DNA from: Nocardia higoensis NBRC 100133
Lineage (GTDB): Bacteria > Actinomycetota > Actinomycetes > Mycobacteriales > Mycobacteriaceae
Reading direction: 5' to 3'
Assembly: GCF_000308595.1 (NCBI RefSeq)
Contig: NZ_BAGA01000006.1
Span: 1-64,000 of the forward strand
Length of the DNA: 64,000 nucleotides
Shown here: one piece after another, positions 56,401 to 64,000 of the stretch
Layout of the letters: the number at the start of each line of letters is the position of its first letter
Position numbering within the stretch: the first letter of the stretch is position 1
Translations under genes and position numbers: made by a program
The notes under the pieces: generated by a model
Told to the model about the DNA's origin: nothing
The model's input: the letters and a program-made list of their open reading frames with translations, nothing else
Database searches by the model: none

Positions 56401-57434
56401 CGCACTCCCTGCGCGCTCAGGTGCTCGGCCAGCTCGTAGAGAGCGCCCAGGTCGATGCCGTCGGTGAGGGCGGGCAGGTGCATTTGCGTGACACCGAGCT
56501 CGTTCAGTTCGGCCGCGCTGGCGTCCTGGGCCTGCAGCCGCGCCGCGTGCTCGACGGTCTCGGTGATCAAGCCGTCGAAATCGTCGTCGGAGAGGGTGAT
56601 GCCCGCGCGGTCGAGCCCGGCGCGGATCGCGTCGCGGTCCAGCTCGCCCCTGGCGGCCCGGTCGCGGACCTCGACGGGCAGATGCCCCTCGCTGGCGCGA
56701 TTGACGATGACCGCGCCGATGCGCAGATCGTTGGCGGTGAGTTCGGCGATCGCGTCGGCGGTCTCCTGTACCGGCAGCGCCTCGAGCAGAGTGACCAGGT
56801 GGATCATCGTCTGATCGGAATGCAGAAGTTGCGACACGCCCTCGGACTGGGCGGCGATCGGCCCGCCCCTGGCGATCTCGGCCATCGCCTTGGTGACGTC
56901 GAGGAAGCTGTTGATCCGGCCGGTCGGCGGGGCGTCGACCACGATCTCGTCGTAGGCGGGCCTGCCCGCTTTGTCCACGCGGACCGCGCACTCCTTGATC
57001 TTGCCGGTGAGGATCACATCACGCAGGCCGGGCGCGATGGTGGTGACGAACTCGATGGCGCCCATCCGGCGCATCGCCCGGCCCGCGAAGCCGAGGTTGT
57101 AGAACATGTCGAGGTATTCGAGGAAGGCGTGCTCGATGTCGAGCGCGAGGGCCACCACCTCGCCGCCACCGTCGGCTGTGGCGATCTTGGTCTCGGTCGG
57201 CGGCAGCGGCGGCAGGTCGAACAGCTGGGCGATGGACTGCCTGCTCTCCACCTCGACGAGCAACACCCGGCGTCCACCGGCGGCCAGCGCGAGCGCCAGC
57301 GCTGCGGCGACCGTGGACTTGCCGGTTCCGCCCTTGCCGGAGACGTAGTGCAGGCGGGCCTGTTCGGCCCGCTTCGGCCAGCCCTTGTCCGGCTTCGGCT
57401 CGGCCGAAACGGGATCAGCAGTTGGTACTCCCAC
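56397..57434 (-). CDS. ArsA-family ATPase (Rv3679-type)
   Basis: 345 residues. [23 protein letters not shown]-loop near 31, [16 protein letters not shown] switch II. Together with the downstream gene forms a heteromeric ATPase in mycobacteria. GTG at 57434 with TAGGCT seven bases upstream, leaderless. Confidence 0.9.
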   Translation of the reverse strand: MGVPTADPVSAEPKPDKGWPKRAEQARLHYVSGKGGTGKSTVAAALALALAAGGRRVLLVEVESRQSIAQLFDLPPLPPTETKIATADGGGEVVALALDIEHAFLEYLDMFYNLGFAGRAMRRMGAIEFVTTIAPGLRDVILTGKIKECAVRVDKAGRPAYDEIVVDAPPTGRINSFLDVTKAMAEIARGGPIAAQSEGVSQLLHSDQTMIHLVTLLEALPVQETADAIAELTANDLRIGAVIVNRASEGHLPVEVRDRAARGELDRDAIRAGLDRAGITLSDDDFDGLITETVEHAARLQAQDASAAELNELGVTQMHLPALTDGIDLGALYELAEHLSAQGVR

Positions 57435-57441
57435 GCTCGCG

Positions 57442-57447
57442 AGCCTA
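57442..57447 (-). promoter_or_regulatory. -10 element (TAGGCT) of the ArsA-like ATPase operon
   Basis: Minus-strand TAnnnT hexamer seven bases before the GTG at 57434. Confidence 0.5.
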
Positions 57448-57528
57448 TAACTCGCGGGAAGCGTGTGGCGTGAGGACGGCTGTGGCGGCGCGGAATCGCC
57501 CGGCCCCCGGGGTCGTGCCGGAGGTCAA

Positions 57529-57534
57529 TACACT
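57529..57534 (+). promoter_or_regulatory. -10 element (TACACT) of the DUF4177 gene
   Basis: TAnnnT hexamer six bases before the ATG at 57541, divergent from the ATPase operon. Confidence 0.5.
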
Positions 57535-57540
57535 CGGCCC

Positions 57541-57696
57541 ATGACGACATGGGAATACGCCACCGTGCCCTTGCTGACGCACGCCACCAAGCAGATCCTC
57601 GACCAGTGGGGAGCCGACGGGTGGGAGCTGGTGACGGTGCTGCCCGGCCCGACCGGTGAGCAGCACGTCGCGTACCTGAAGCGCCCGAAGGCCTAG
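57541..57696 (+). CDS. DUF4177 mini-protein
   Basis: 51 residues. TWEYATVPLLTHATKQILDQWGADGWELV is the family signature. Function unknown; conserved beside the ridA-like gene in mycobacteria (Rv3678A). Leaderless start. Confidence 0.85.
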   Translation: MTTWEYATVPLLTHATKQILDQWGADGWELVTVLPGPTGEQHVAYLKRPKA

Positions 57697-57717
57697 GCGG
57701 AAGGGGAGGTGACGGCG

Positions 57718-58191
57718 ATGGCGGAATCGGCGACCAGCTGGCAGGAGAACCTGGATCGGCTCGGCGTGCGGCTGCCCGCGGTGGCGGCGCCGGTCGCGGC
57801 CTACATTCCGGCGGTGCGGACCGGCTCGCTGGTCTACACCTCGGGTCAGTTGCCGTTCGTGGACGGCGAGTTGTCCGCGATCGGCAAGGTAGGCGCCGAG
57901 GTCTCCACCGAGACCGCGCAAGAGGCGGCCCGGCTGTGCGCGCTGAACGCGCTGGCCGCGGTGCACGATCTGATCTCGCTGGACGAGGTCGTGCGGATCG
58001 TGAAGGTGGTCGGCTTCGTGGCGTCCGCGCCCGGTTACACCGACCAGCCGATCGTGATCAACGGCGCCTCCGAGCTGCTCGGCGAGGTGTTCGGCGAGGC
58101 GGGCGTGCATGCCCGTTCCGCGGTGGGCGTGGCCGAGCTGCCGAAGAACGCCCCGGTCGAGGTGGAGCTGATCGTGGAGGTCCGCGGCTGA
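57718..58191 (+). CDS. RidA/YjgF family protein
   Basis: 157 residues. [14 protein letters not shown], then [20 protein letters not shown] and [11 protein letters not shown] match the RidA trimer family, which hydrolyses reactive enamines or imines. ATG at 57718 with GGGGAGG upstream. Same strand as DUF4177, 21 bases on, one operon. Confidence 0.88.
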   Translation: MAESATSWQENLDRLGVRLPAVAAPVAAYIPAVRTGSLVYTSGQLPFVDGELSAIGKVGAEVSTETAQEAARLCALNALAAVHDLISLDEVVRIVKVVGFVASAPGYTDQPIVINGASELLGEVFGEAGVHARSAVGVAELPKNAPVEVELIVEVRG

Positions 58192-58315
58192 GCCGATCGT
58201 GTGATCGGTCAGCCGTGTGATCGCTGGTGGCGGGGCGCGATCGGAGCCCCGCCACGCGGACGGATCCCGGGCTAGCGTGGATCTCGGCCTACGGATGGGA
58301 ACAGAGGTGAGAGCG

Positions 58316-59107
58316 ATGACGGCGACGCATCCCGCGTACGGACAGGTGCGCCAGGTGACGCCGTCGGCAGCGGTGCTGCTGGCGGACAACCCGGGACAGA
58401 TGACCTTGGACGGGACGAACACCTGGCTGCTGCGCGCGCCGGGCGCGTCGGAGTACGTGGTGGTCGATCCGGGGCCGAAGGACAAGCAGCACAGCGAGGC
58501 GATCGCCGCGGCCACCGACGGCAAGATCGCGCTGACGCTGATCACCCACCACCATCACGACCACACCGGCGGCATCGATCGGTTGGTCGAGCTGACCGGC
58601 ACCCCGGTGGCCGCCGCGCATTCCGGATACCTGAACGACTGGGAGGCCCCGCTGGCCGACGGCGCGGTGCTGGAGGCGGCGGGCCTGAGCATCCGCGCGC
58701 TGGCAACCCCCGGGCACACCTCGGATTCGATGAGTTTCGTGCTCGACGACGCGGTGCTGACCGGCGACACCATCCTGGGCGCGGGCACCACGGTGCTGGA
58801 ATCGCGGTCCGGCGCGCTGGCCGATTACCTCGGCTCGCTGGACCGGCTGCTCGAGGCCGGGGCGGGTCGGGCGCTGCTGCCCGCACACGGCACCGACCAC
58901 GCCGATCTCGAGCCGATCGCGCGCTACTACGTGAAGCATCGGCACGAACGGCTCGACCAGGTGCGCGCGGCCCTGCGTGAGCTCGGTGCGGACGCGGGCG
59001 CGATGTCGGTGGTCCGCAAGGTGTACGCCGATGTGGACAAGCGGCTGTGGCCCGCGGCGCGCAGTTCGGTGCAGGCGCAGCTGGACTTCCTGCGCTCACA
59101 CGGTTAG
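58316..59107 (+). CDS. Metallo-beta-lactamase fold hydrolase
   Basis: 263 residues. THHHHDHTGG (metal ligands), ATPGHTSDSMSF, LTGDTILG and PAHGTDH are the full MBL set. A helical C-terminal domain suggests a thioesterase or beta-lactamase-2-like hydrolase. RBS AGAGGTGAG. TAGCGT at 58273-58278 may be its -10. Confidence 0.88.
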   Translation: MTATHPAYGQVRQVTPSAAVLLADNPGQMTLDGTNTWLLRAPGASEYVVVDPGPKDKQHSEAIAAATDGKIALTLITHHHHDHTGGIDRLVELTGTPVAAAHSGYLNDWEAPLADGAVLEAAGLSIRALATPGHTSDSMSFVLDDAVLTGDTILGAGTTVLESRSGALADYLGSLDRLLEAGAGRALLPAHGTDHADLEPIARYYVKHRHERLDQVRAALRELGADAGAMSVVRKVYADVDKRLWPAARSSVQAQLDFLRSHG

Positions 59108-59131
59108 CCGGTCGCCCGGCGCGGATACGCG

Positions 59132-59175
59132 AAAGCCCGGCCGGACCCGTGCTGTGACGGGGCCGGCCGGGCTTT
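59132..59175 (+). terminator. Strong hairpin terminator between convergent genes
   Basis: AAAGCCCGGCCGG (59132-59144) pairs with CCGGCCGGGCTTT (59163-59175), with more pairing inside. Serves the hydrolase gene and probably crp. Confidence 0.85.
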
Positions 59176-59206
59176 GACGTCTGTCCGGCCGAGAATCCTG
59201 CCCGGG

Positions 59207-59881
59207 TCAGCGGGCGCGGCGGGCGAGGCGCTCGGAGTCGGAGATGAGCACGCTCTTGCCCTCGAGGCGCAGCCAGCCGCGGTGCGCGAAGTCGGCCAGC
59301 GCCTTGTTCACGGTCTCGCGGGAGGCGCCGACGAGCTGGGCGATCTCCTCCTGGGTCAGGTCGTGGGTGACCCGAAGGGCGCCCGCTTCCTGGGTGCCGA
59401 AGCGCTGCGCGAGCTGCAGCAGCGCCTTGGCCACGCGGCCGGGCACGTCGGTGAAGATCAGGTCCGCGAGGTTGTTGTTGGTGCGCCGCAGACGGCGGGC
59501 GAGCACCCGTAGCAACTGCTCGGCGATCTCGGGGCGCTGATCGATCCAGGCCTTGAGCGCGTCGCGGTCCATGGTGACGGCGCGGACCTCGGTGACCGTG
59601 GTCGCGGTGGAGGTACGCGGGCCCGGGTCGAAGATCGACAGCTCGCCGAACATGTCCGACGGGCCCATGATGGTGAGCAGGTTCTCCCGGCCGTCCGGGG
59701 AACGACGGCCGATCTTCACCTTGCCCGCGGTGATGATGTACAACCGGTCGCCGGGTTCACCTTCGTTGAAGATGACGTGACCGCGCGGAAAGTCCACGGG
59801 CTGCAGTTGTTTGGCGAGTGCCGCCACCGCGGTGGGCTCTACGCCTTGGAAGATGCCTGCTCTGGCGAGGGCCTCGTCCAC
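59207..59881 (-). CDS. crp: Cyclic-nucleotide-binding transcription factor Crp
   Basis: 224 residues, the length of M. tuberculosis Crp and nearly identical in many segments by eye. cNMP-binding barrel with [15 protein letters not shown] and a C-terminal winged helix, [23 protein letters not shown] start with AAGGAG upstream. A Crp-like site (59967-59982) lies over the predicted -35 region, so autoregulation is plausible. Confidence 0.95.
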   Translation of the reverse strand: MDEALARAGIFQGVEPTAVAALAKQLQPVDFPRGHVIFNEGEPGDRLYIITAGKVKIGRRSPDGRENLLTIMGPSDMFGELSIFDPGPRTSTATTVTEVRAVTMDRDALKAWIDQRPEIAEQLLRVLARRLRRTNNNLADLIFTDVPGRVAKALLQLAQRFGTQEAGALRVTHDLTQEEIAQLVGASRETVNKALADFAHRGWLRLEGKSVLISDSERLARRAR

Positions 59882-59941
59882 GAATGTGCTCCTTTGGGAA
59901 ATGGCTCTAGTCCTGGACCGAAGCGAATCGGCCGAAAGCGC

Positions 59942-59982
59942 AGTCTACGCGGCCGTGCGCCGAGGTAGTGACAGACACCACG
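59942..59982 (-). promoter_or_regulatory. crp promoter with Crp-like operator
   Basis: TAGACT on the minus strand (59942-59947) is a -10 match. GTGA-N6-CCAC (59968-59980) differs by one base from the Crp half-site pattern GTGA-N6-TCAC and covers the -35 position. Confidence 0.4.
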
Positions 59983-60053
59983 TTACAAGTGCGTTCCGTG
60001 GAACGGGCGGGCCGGGCCGAAAACGGGCGCTCCTCGGCTCGCGGGAGGCGGCC

Positions 60054-60296
60054 TCAGCTGGCGCGTGCGACGTCGAGGTCGCCGCGCGCGGATCCGCGCT
60101 TGCGCATCTTGGCCACGGCGGCGGGCACACCGAGCTCGGTGAGTTCGTCGACCTCGGCGTTGCTTGCCTTGTCCAGGTACTGCTGCACCTCCGGGTCCGG
60201 TTCGAGAAGTTTGCGGAGCCGATTCTCGAGCCGCTCCATACCGAGGGCGAAGATCATCAACGCCATCGGGAAGAGCACCACAGCGAGTCCTTGCAT
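60054..60296 (-). CDS. Small membrane protein next to crp (Rv3675-like)
   Basis: 80 residues: one transmembrane helix at the N-terminus (LAVVLFPMALMIFALG), then a charged cytoplasmic tail with MERLENRLRKLL and a basic end. Unknown function. Divergent from nth. Confidence 0.72.
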   Translation of the reverse strand: MQGLAVVLFPMALMIFALGMERLENRLRKLLEPDPEVQQYLDKASNAEVDELTELGVPAAVAKMRKRGSARGDLDVARAS

Positions 60297-60374
60297 AGCG
60301 TGGAGTAAACACGGTGAAGGTCTCGGATGGAACACGTGGGCTGATCGGAAGGGATCTGTGTCACCCCGATTCCG

Positions 60375-60380
60375 TATGGT
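60375..60380 (+). promoter_or_regulatory. -10 element (TATGGT) of nth
   Basis: TAnnnT hexamer six bases before the GTG at 60387, no Shine-Dalgarno. Confidence 0.5.
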
Positions 60381-60386
60381 GAACCC

Positions 60387-61241
60387 GTGCGTGTCTCCCC
60401 GTCGTCCACCGTCGCCAATGCCTCCCCGGCCGCCGGTTCGCCGGGCGCCACGCCCTCGGCCGGGGAAACCGGATCGTCGGCTCCCGCGGCGCCGCGCAAG
60501 CGCGGATCCCGCTCGCGACAAGGGGAAACGCGGCTGGGGCTGGTGCGCCGGGCGCGCCGGATGAATCGTGTTCTGGCCGAAGCTTTCCCGGACGCGCACT
60601 GCGAACTCGACTTCACCACACCGCTCGAATTGGCGGTCGCGACAATCCTTTCCGCGCAATGCACCGACGAGCGCGTGAATCTGACCACACCCGCCTTGTT
60701 CGCCCGGTATCGCAGCGCTCGTGACTACGCCGAGGCGAACCGAGCCGAACTCGAGGAATTCATCCGGCCGACCGGTTTCTTCCGGAACAAGACCAGCTCG
60801 CTGATAGGGCTGGGGCAGGCATTGACAGAGGAATTCGATGGTGAAGTGCCTCACACCCTCGAAGAATTGGTGAAATTGCCCGGAATCGGGCGAAAAACCG
60901 CCAATGTGATCCTCGGTAACGCCTTCGGGGTGCCCGGGATCACCGTCGACACCCATTTCGGCCGATTGGTGCGTCGCTGGGGGTGGACGACCGAAGAGGA
61001 TCCGGTCAAGGTCGAGCACATCGTCGGCGAACTCGTCGAGCGCAAGGAATGGACCATGCTCTCGCACCGGGTGATCTTCCACGGCCGCCGCGTGTGCCAC
61101 TCCCGCAAGCCCGCGTGCGGTGCCTGCGTGCTGGCCGCCGACTGCCCGTCCTTCGGGCTCGGCCCGACCGATCCGGAAGCGGCCGCCGCCCTGGTCAAGG
61201 GACCGGAGCGGGAGCACCTGCTGCGAATGGCGGGACTGTGA
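60387..61241 (+). CDS. nth: Endonuclease III
   Basis: DNA glycosylase/AP lyase for oxidised pyrimidines. 284 residues. Helix-hairpin-helix [13 protein letters not shown] with the catalytic Lys, VDTHFGR with the catalytic Asp, and a [4Fe-4S] site C-x6-C-x2-C-x5-C near the C-terminus. About 50 extra N-terminal residues are Ala/Pro/Ser-rich and basic; a later start near Met79 would cut into the fold. GTG overlaps by GTGA with the next gene at its end. Confidence 0.95.
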   Translation: MRVSPSSTVANASPAAGSPGATPSAGETGSSAPAAPRKRGSRSRQGETRLGLVRRARRMNRVLAEAFPDAHCELDFTTPLELAVATILSAQCTDERVNLTTPALFARYRSARDYAEANRAELEEFIRPTGFFRNKTSSLIGLGQALTEEFDGEVPHTLEELVKLPGIGRKTANVILGNAFGVPGITVDTHFGRLVRRWGWTTEEDPVKVEHIVGELVERKEWTMLSHRVIFHGRRVCHSRKPACGACVLAADCPSFGLGPTDPEAAAALVKGPEREHLLRMAGL

Positions 61242-61867
61242 GCCGGTGGCCGGTGGCCGCGCGGCTGGGGCTGGCGGCGCTCATCACGGTCGTCGCGTTG
61301 GCCGTCGCGTTGTGGCCCCGCGACAGCGAGCCGGACCGATCCCAGCGGGCTGTGCCATCCGGCGACTCCGTCTCCGCTCAGCTCCGCGACGAGGCAGGGC
61401 TGGCGCCGTGCCCGCGGCCCGCGCCCGGCGGCGTCGGCGGGGGCCCGCTGGCCGGCCTGACGCTGGGCTGTCTCGCCGACGGCGATCCCGTCGACCTGGC
61501 CGCCGCACTGTCCGGCAAACCCGCGCTGCTCAACCTCTGGGCCTACTGGTGCGGGCCGTGCGCGCAGGAGCTGCCGCATCTGCAGGCCTTCGCCGACCGG
61601 GCGGGCGCGGCGATCACCGTGCTCACCGTGCACAGCGACCCCGAGGAGGCGAAGGCGTTGTCCCGCCTCGCCGGACTGGACGTGCACCTGCCCGGCGTGC
61701 TGGACTCCGACGCCCGGGTACGCACCGCGGTCGGCGCGCCCGCGGTGCTGCCGATATCGGTGTTGCTGCGCGCCGACGGCTCGGTCGCCGAGGTGGTGGT
61801 GCGTACATTCACCGGCGTGGAAGACATCGCGAACACCGTGGAACGGGCCCTCGGGGTGCGGATGTGA
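61238..61867 (+). CDS. Membrane-anchored thioredoxin-like (TlpA-type) protein
   Basis: 209 residues. An N-terminal membrane anchor ([16 protein letters not shown]), then a thioredoxin fold with active site WCGPC near residue 107. Two further cysteines lie before it (APCPRP and LGCLADG). Extracytoplasmic thiol-disulphide exchange is the likely role. GTG overlaps the nth stop. A degenerate copy of its C-terminal strand follows at 61937. Confidence 0.85.
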   Translation: MSRWPVAARLGLAALITVVALAVALWPRDSEPDRSQRAVPSGDSVSAQLRDEAGLAPCPRPAPGGVGGGPLAGLTLGCLADGDPVDLAAALSGKPALLNLWAYWCGPCAQELPHLQAFADRAGAAITVLTVHSDPEEAKALSRLAGLDVHLPGVLDSDARVRTAVGAPAVLPISVLLRADGSVAEVVVRTFTGVEDIANTVERALGVRM

Positions 61868-61936
61868 GCGCGATATCGGCGGCTTCGTGAGAAAGTCGAG
61901 CAACGGAGAAGACTTCGGTAGGGCATCTCGCAGCAT

Positions 61937-62035
61937 CTGTTGCGGGCGGACAGATGGTTTGTGGAGGTGGTGGTGCGCACGTTCAGCGGGGCCGGTGATC
62001 CGGTGACCAGACACTTGCGCGTGAGTTGCTCCGCT
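61937..62035 (+). pseudogene. Fragment of a second TlpA-like gene
   Basis: The bases read LLRADRWFVEVVVRTFSGAG, against [20 protein letters not shown] in the intact gene just upstream. No start, active site or stop belongs to it. It looks like a decayed tandem duplicate of the 3' part, in the 185-base gap before the Nudix gene. Confidence 0.5.
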
Positions 62036-62052
62036 GTGACGGGAGCGGCCGC

Positions 62053-62772
62053 ATGACCATCGAACTCCCCGCGGACACCCCGACCTGGCTGCGGCGCGTC
62101 ACCGAGCCCGCCTCGATGGAGCGGGGTAGCACCTCCGCCAAGTCCCGCATGCTGCGCCGGGCCATGACGCTGACCTCACCCCCGCGCGAGGCCGCCGTGC
62201 TCGTGCTCTTCGACGGCTCGGCCGAACCCGATCCGAACGCGCCGGGCGGTCTGCCCGCCGACGCGCACATCCTGCTCACCCAGCGCGCCGCCACCATGCG
62301 CCAGCATCGCGGGCAGGTGGCCTTTCCCGGCGGCGCCACCGACCCCGAGGACGCGGGTCCGGTCCACACCGCGTTGCGCGAGGCGACCGAGGAGACCGGC
62401 CTCGATCCCACCGGCGTGCAACCGCTGGCCCTGCTGCCGAAACTGTTCGTGCCGCCGTCTCGCTTCGACGTGACCCCGGTGGTGGCGTATTGGCGTGAGC
62501 CGAGCGAGGTGGGCGTGGTCGACCCCGGCGAGACCGAACGGGTGGTGCGCGTGCCGATGGCCGAACTGCTCGATCCGGCCAATCGCTTCCAGGTCCGCAG
62601 CCCGCTCGGGTACTCGAGTCCGGCCTTCCAGGTCGACGGGATGCTCGTCTGGGGGCTGACCGGCGGAATCCTGGCCGGGCTGATCACCGGCGCGGGCTGG
62701 GAGCTCGAGTGGGACACCGCCGATGTGCGCGACCTGCAGGCGTCGCTGGCCGCGGTGGGCATGACCTTATGA
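62053..62772 (+). CDS. Nudix hydrolase (CoA pyrophosphatase-like)
   Basis: 239 residues. Nudix box GGATDPEDAGPVHTALREAT followed by EETGL, complete in its acidic residues. Length and the region before the box resemble NudL/CoA-diphosphatase types. ATG at 62053 with GGGAG upstream. Overlaps marP by ATGA. Confidence 0.85.
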   Translation: MTIELPADTPTWLRRVTEPASMERGSTSAKSRMLRRAMTLTSPPREAAVLVLFDGSAEPDPNAPGGLPADAHILLTQRAATMRQHRGQVAFPGGATDPEDAGPVHTALREATEETGLDPTGVQPLALLPKLFVPPSRFDVTPVVAYWREPSEVGVVDPGETERVVRVPMAELLDPANRFQVRSPLGYSSPAFQVDGMLVWGLTGGILAGLITGAGWELEWDTADVRDLQASLAAVGMTL

Positions 62773-63962
62773 CTTCCTCGATCTGGCTCGATGTCGTCGT
62801 GCTCGTCCTGGCGCTGGCCGCCGCGACCTCCGGGTGGCGGCAGGGCGCGGTCGCTTCGGCGCTGGCCTTCCTCGGCGTGGTGCTCGGCGCGGTCGCGGGC
62901 ATCCTGATCGCCCCGCACATCCTCGTGCACGTCGACGAGGGCCGCACCCGGGTGCTGACCGGCGTGCTGCTGATCGTGGTGCTGGTGATCGTCGGTGAAG
63001 TGGCGGGCATGGTGCTCGGCCGCGCGGCCCGCAGCGGCATGCGCCATCCGTTCACCCGCAGCGTGGACAGCGTGGTCGGCGCGGCGCTGCAGGCAGTCGC
63101 CGTGCTGGTCACCGCCTGGCTGCTGGCGCTGCCGCTGGCCACCTCTTCACAGCCGGCGATCGCCACGGCCATCAACGGGTCGCGGGTGCTCGCCGATGTC
63201 AACGACGTGGCGCCGAACTGGTTGCGCAAGGTGCCCAACGAGTTCTCCCGGCTGCTCAACACCTCCGGGCTGCCGGATGTGATCGGCCCGTTCGGCCGCG
63301 CCCCGATCACGGCGGTCGAACCGCCCGATCCGAGCGTGCTGGCCAGCCCGGTCGCGGCCTCGCTGCAGCAGAGTGTGCTGCGCATCCGCGGTGTCGCGCC
63401 CAGCTGCCAGCGCGCGCTGGAGGGCTCGGGATTCGTGATCGCGCCGGAGCGGGTGATGACCAACGCGCACGTGGTGGCCGGAACGACCAGTGTCACCGTC
63501 GACACCGCGCGCGGACCGCTGGACGCCGAGGTGGTGCTGTTCGACCCGTCCAAGGACGTCGCCGTGCTGGCGGTGCGCGGCCTCACCTCGCCGGTCATCG
63601 CCCAGGCGCCGCAGGATGCGAAGACCGGCGACAGCGCGATCGTGCTCGGCTATCCGGGCGGCGGGCCCTATACGGCCAGCGCCGCGCGCATCCGGGAGAC
63701 GCTCGACCTGACCGGTCCGACGATCTACCGCAACGGGACCGTGGAACGCGAGGTGTACACGGTGCGCGGCCTGGTGCGGGCGGGCAACTCCGGTGGTCCG
63801 CTGGTGGACACCGCGGGGCAGGTGCTCGGCGTGGTGTTCGGCGCGGCCGTCACCGACGACGACACCGGATACGTGCTGACGCTGGACGAGGTACGCGCCG
63901 AGCTCGAGGCGGCGTCGGGCGTGTCGGACGAGGTCGACACCGGAGCCTGCGTCCTGAGCTGA
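62769..63962 (+). CDS. marP: Periplasmic serine protease MarP
   Basis: 397 residues, the same length as in M. tuberculosis. Four transmembrane helices (residues about 5-120) and a chymotrypsin-like protease with His234, Asp263 and Ser341 (GNSGGP). Cys213 and Cys395 match the disulphide pair that controls the mycobacterial enzyme. Needed there for growth in acid and for cleaving a peptidoglycan hydrolase. ATG overlaps the Nudix stop. Confidence 0.93.
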   Translation: MTSSIWLDVVVLVLALAAATSGWRQGAVASALAFLGVVLGAVAGILIAPHILVHVDEGRTRVLTGVLLIVVLVIVGEVAGMVLGRAARSGMRHPFTRSVDSVVGAALQAVAVLVTAWLLALPLATSSQPAIATAINGSRVLADVNDVAPNWLRKVPNEFSRLLNTSGLPDVIGPFGRAPITAVEPPDPSVLASPVAASLQQSVLRIRGVAPSCQRALEGSGFVIAPERVMTNAHVVAGTTSVTVDTARGPLDAEVVLFDPSKDVAVLAVRGLTSPVIAQAPQDAKTGDSAIVLGYPGGGPYTASAARIRETLDLTGPTIYRNGTVEREVYTVRGLVRAGNSGGPLVDTAGQVLGVVFGAAVTDDDTGYVLTLDEVRAELEAASGVSDEVDTGACVLS

Positions 63963-64000
63963 GTCGCGCACCCGGAGGCGGCCGCGTGGGTCGCTTCCGA

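Overview
The window is a very high-GC actinomycete chromosome segment, most likely Nocardia or a close relative in the mycolic-acid bacteria. The evidence is a mycobacterial-type FadA/FadB pair, a PknK-type kinase, MurT/GatD, WhiB4, PonA2, MarP, Crp, and gene order that follows two Mycobacterium tuberculosis blocks. The left block (dnaX, cyclopropane-synthase-like methyltransferase, FAD oxidoreductase, SRPBCC protein, ybaB, recR, gatD, murT, leuA, ask, asd) matches the Rv3721-Rv3708 order. The right block (metallophosphoesterase, ponA2, whiB4, two ArsA-like ATPases, DUF4177, RidA, metallo-hydrolase, crp, small membrane protein, nth, thioredoxin-like, Nudix, marP) matches Rv3683-Rv3671. I compared these orders from memory, not by a search. 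I see no transposase, integrase, CRISPR array or rRNA. There is one tRNA (Pro, CGG).

Layout. 1-545: end of a zinc metallopeptidase gene. 618-3413: dnaX. 3670-7077: fadA-fadB, a beta-oxidation pair ending in a strong terminator. 7269-11132: a PknK-like kinase/ATPase. 11147-14489: lipid-related methyltransferase, oxidoreductase and SRPBCC protein. 14561-15804: a MerR regulator and a glyoxalase-fold protein. 15950-16906: ybaB-recR. 16919-18119: unknown protein, cysteine-rich mini-protein and a VapC toxin remnant. 18120-20109: murT-gatD (lipid II amidation). 20253-24144: exported FAD oxidoreductase, EamA transporter and divergent LysR regulator. 24277-28181: EspI-like ATPase, then leuA with a leucine leader peptide and attenuator. 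28274-33618: TauE-type permease, lipoprotein peptidase, cholesterol-oxidase-like protein and a pore-less voltage-sensor protein. 33632-37651: SRPBCC protein, YjbQ protein and a lipase-SDR-SnoaL-like operon. 37764-41069: ask-asd and a class IV aminotransferase. 41185-44653: beta-lactamase-fold protein, APC permease and furA. 44733-45872: a decaying stretch with a tiny membrane ORF, three look-alike hairpins and a frameshifted gene. 46065-48888: a seven-gene Asp23/AmaP envelope-stress operon. 48934-63962: the right conserved block.

Together the genes emphasise envelope construction and stress (MurT/GatD, PonA2, MarP, Asp23/AmaP, WhiB4), lipid and sterol catabolism (FadA/FadB, cholesterol oxidase, lipase/SDR), and amino-acid synthesis (leuA, ask, asd).

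A recurring signal is a TAnnnT hexamer 6-8 bases before a start codon. It occurs at 13 genes here, which suggests that many transcripts are leaderless. The least explained stretch is 44811-45872, where three stem-loops of different stem sequence share nearly the same loop upstream of a broken gene.
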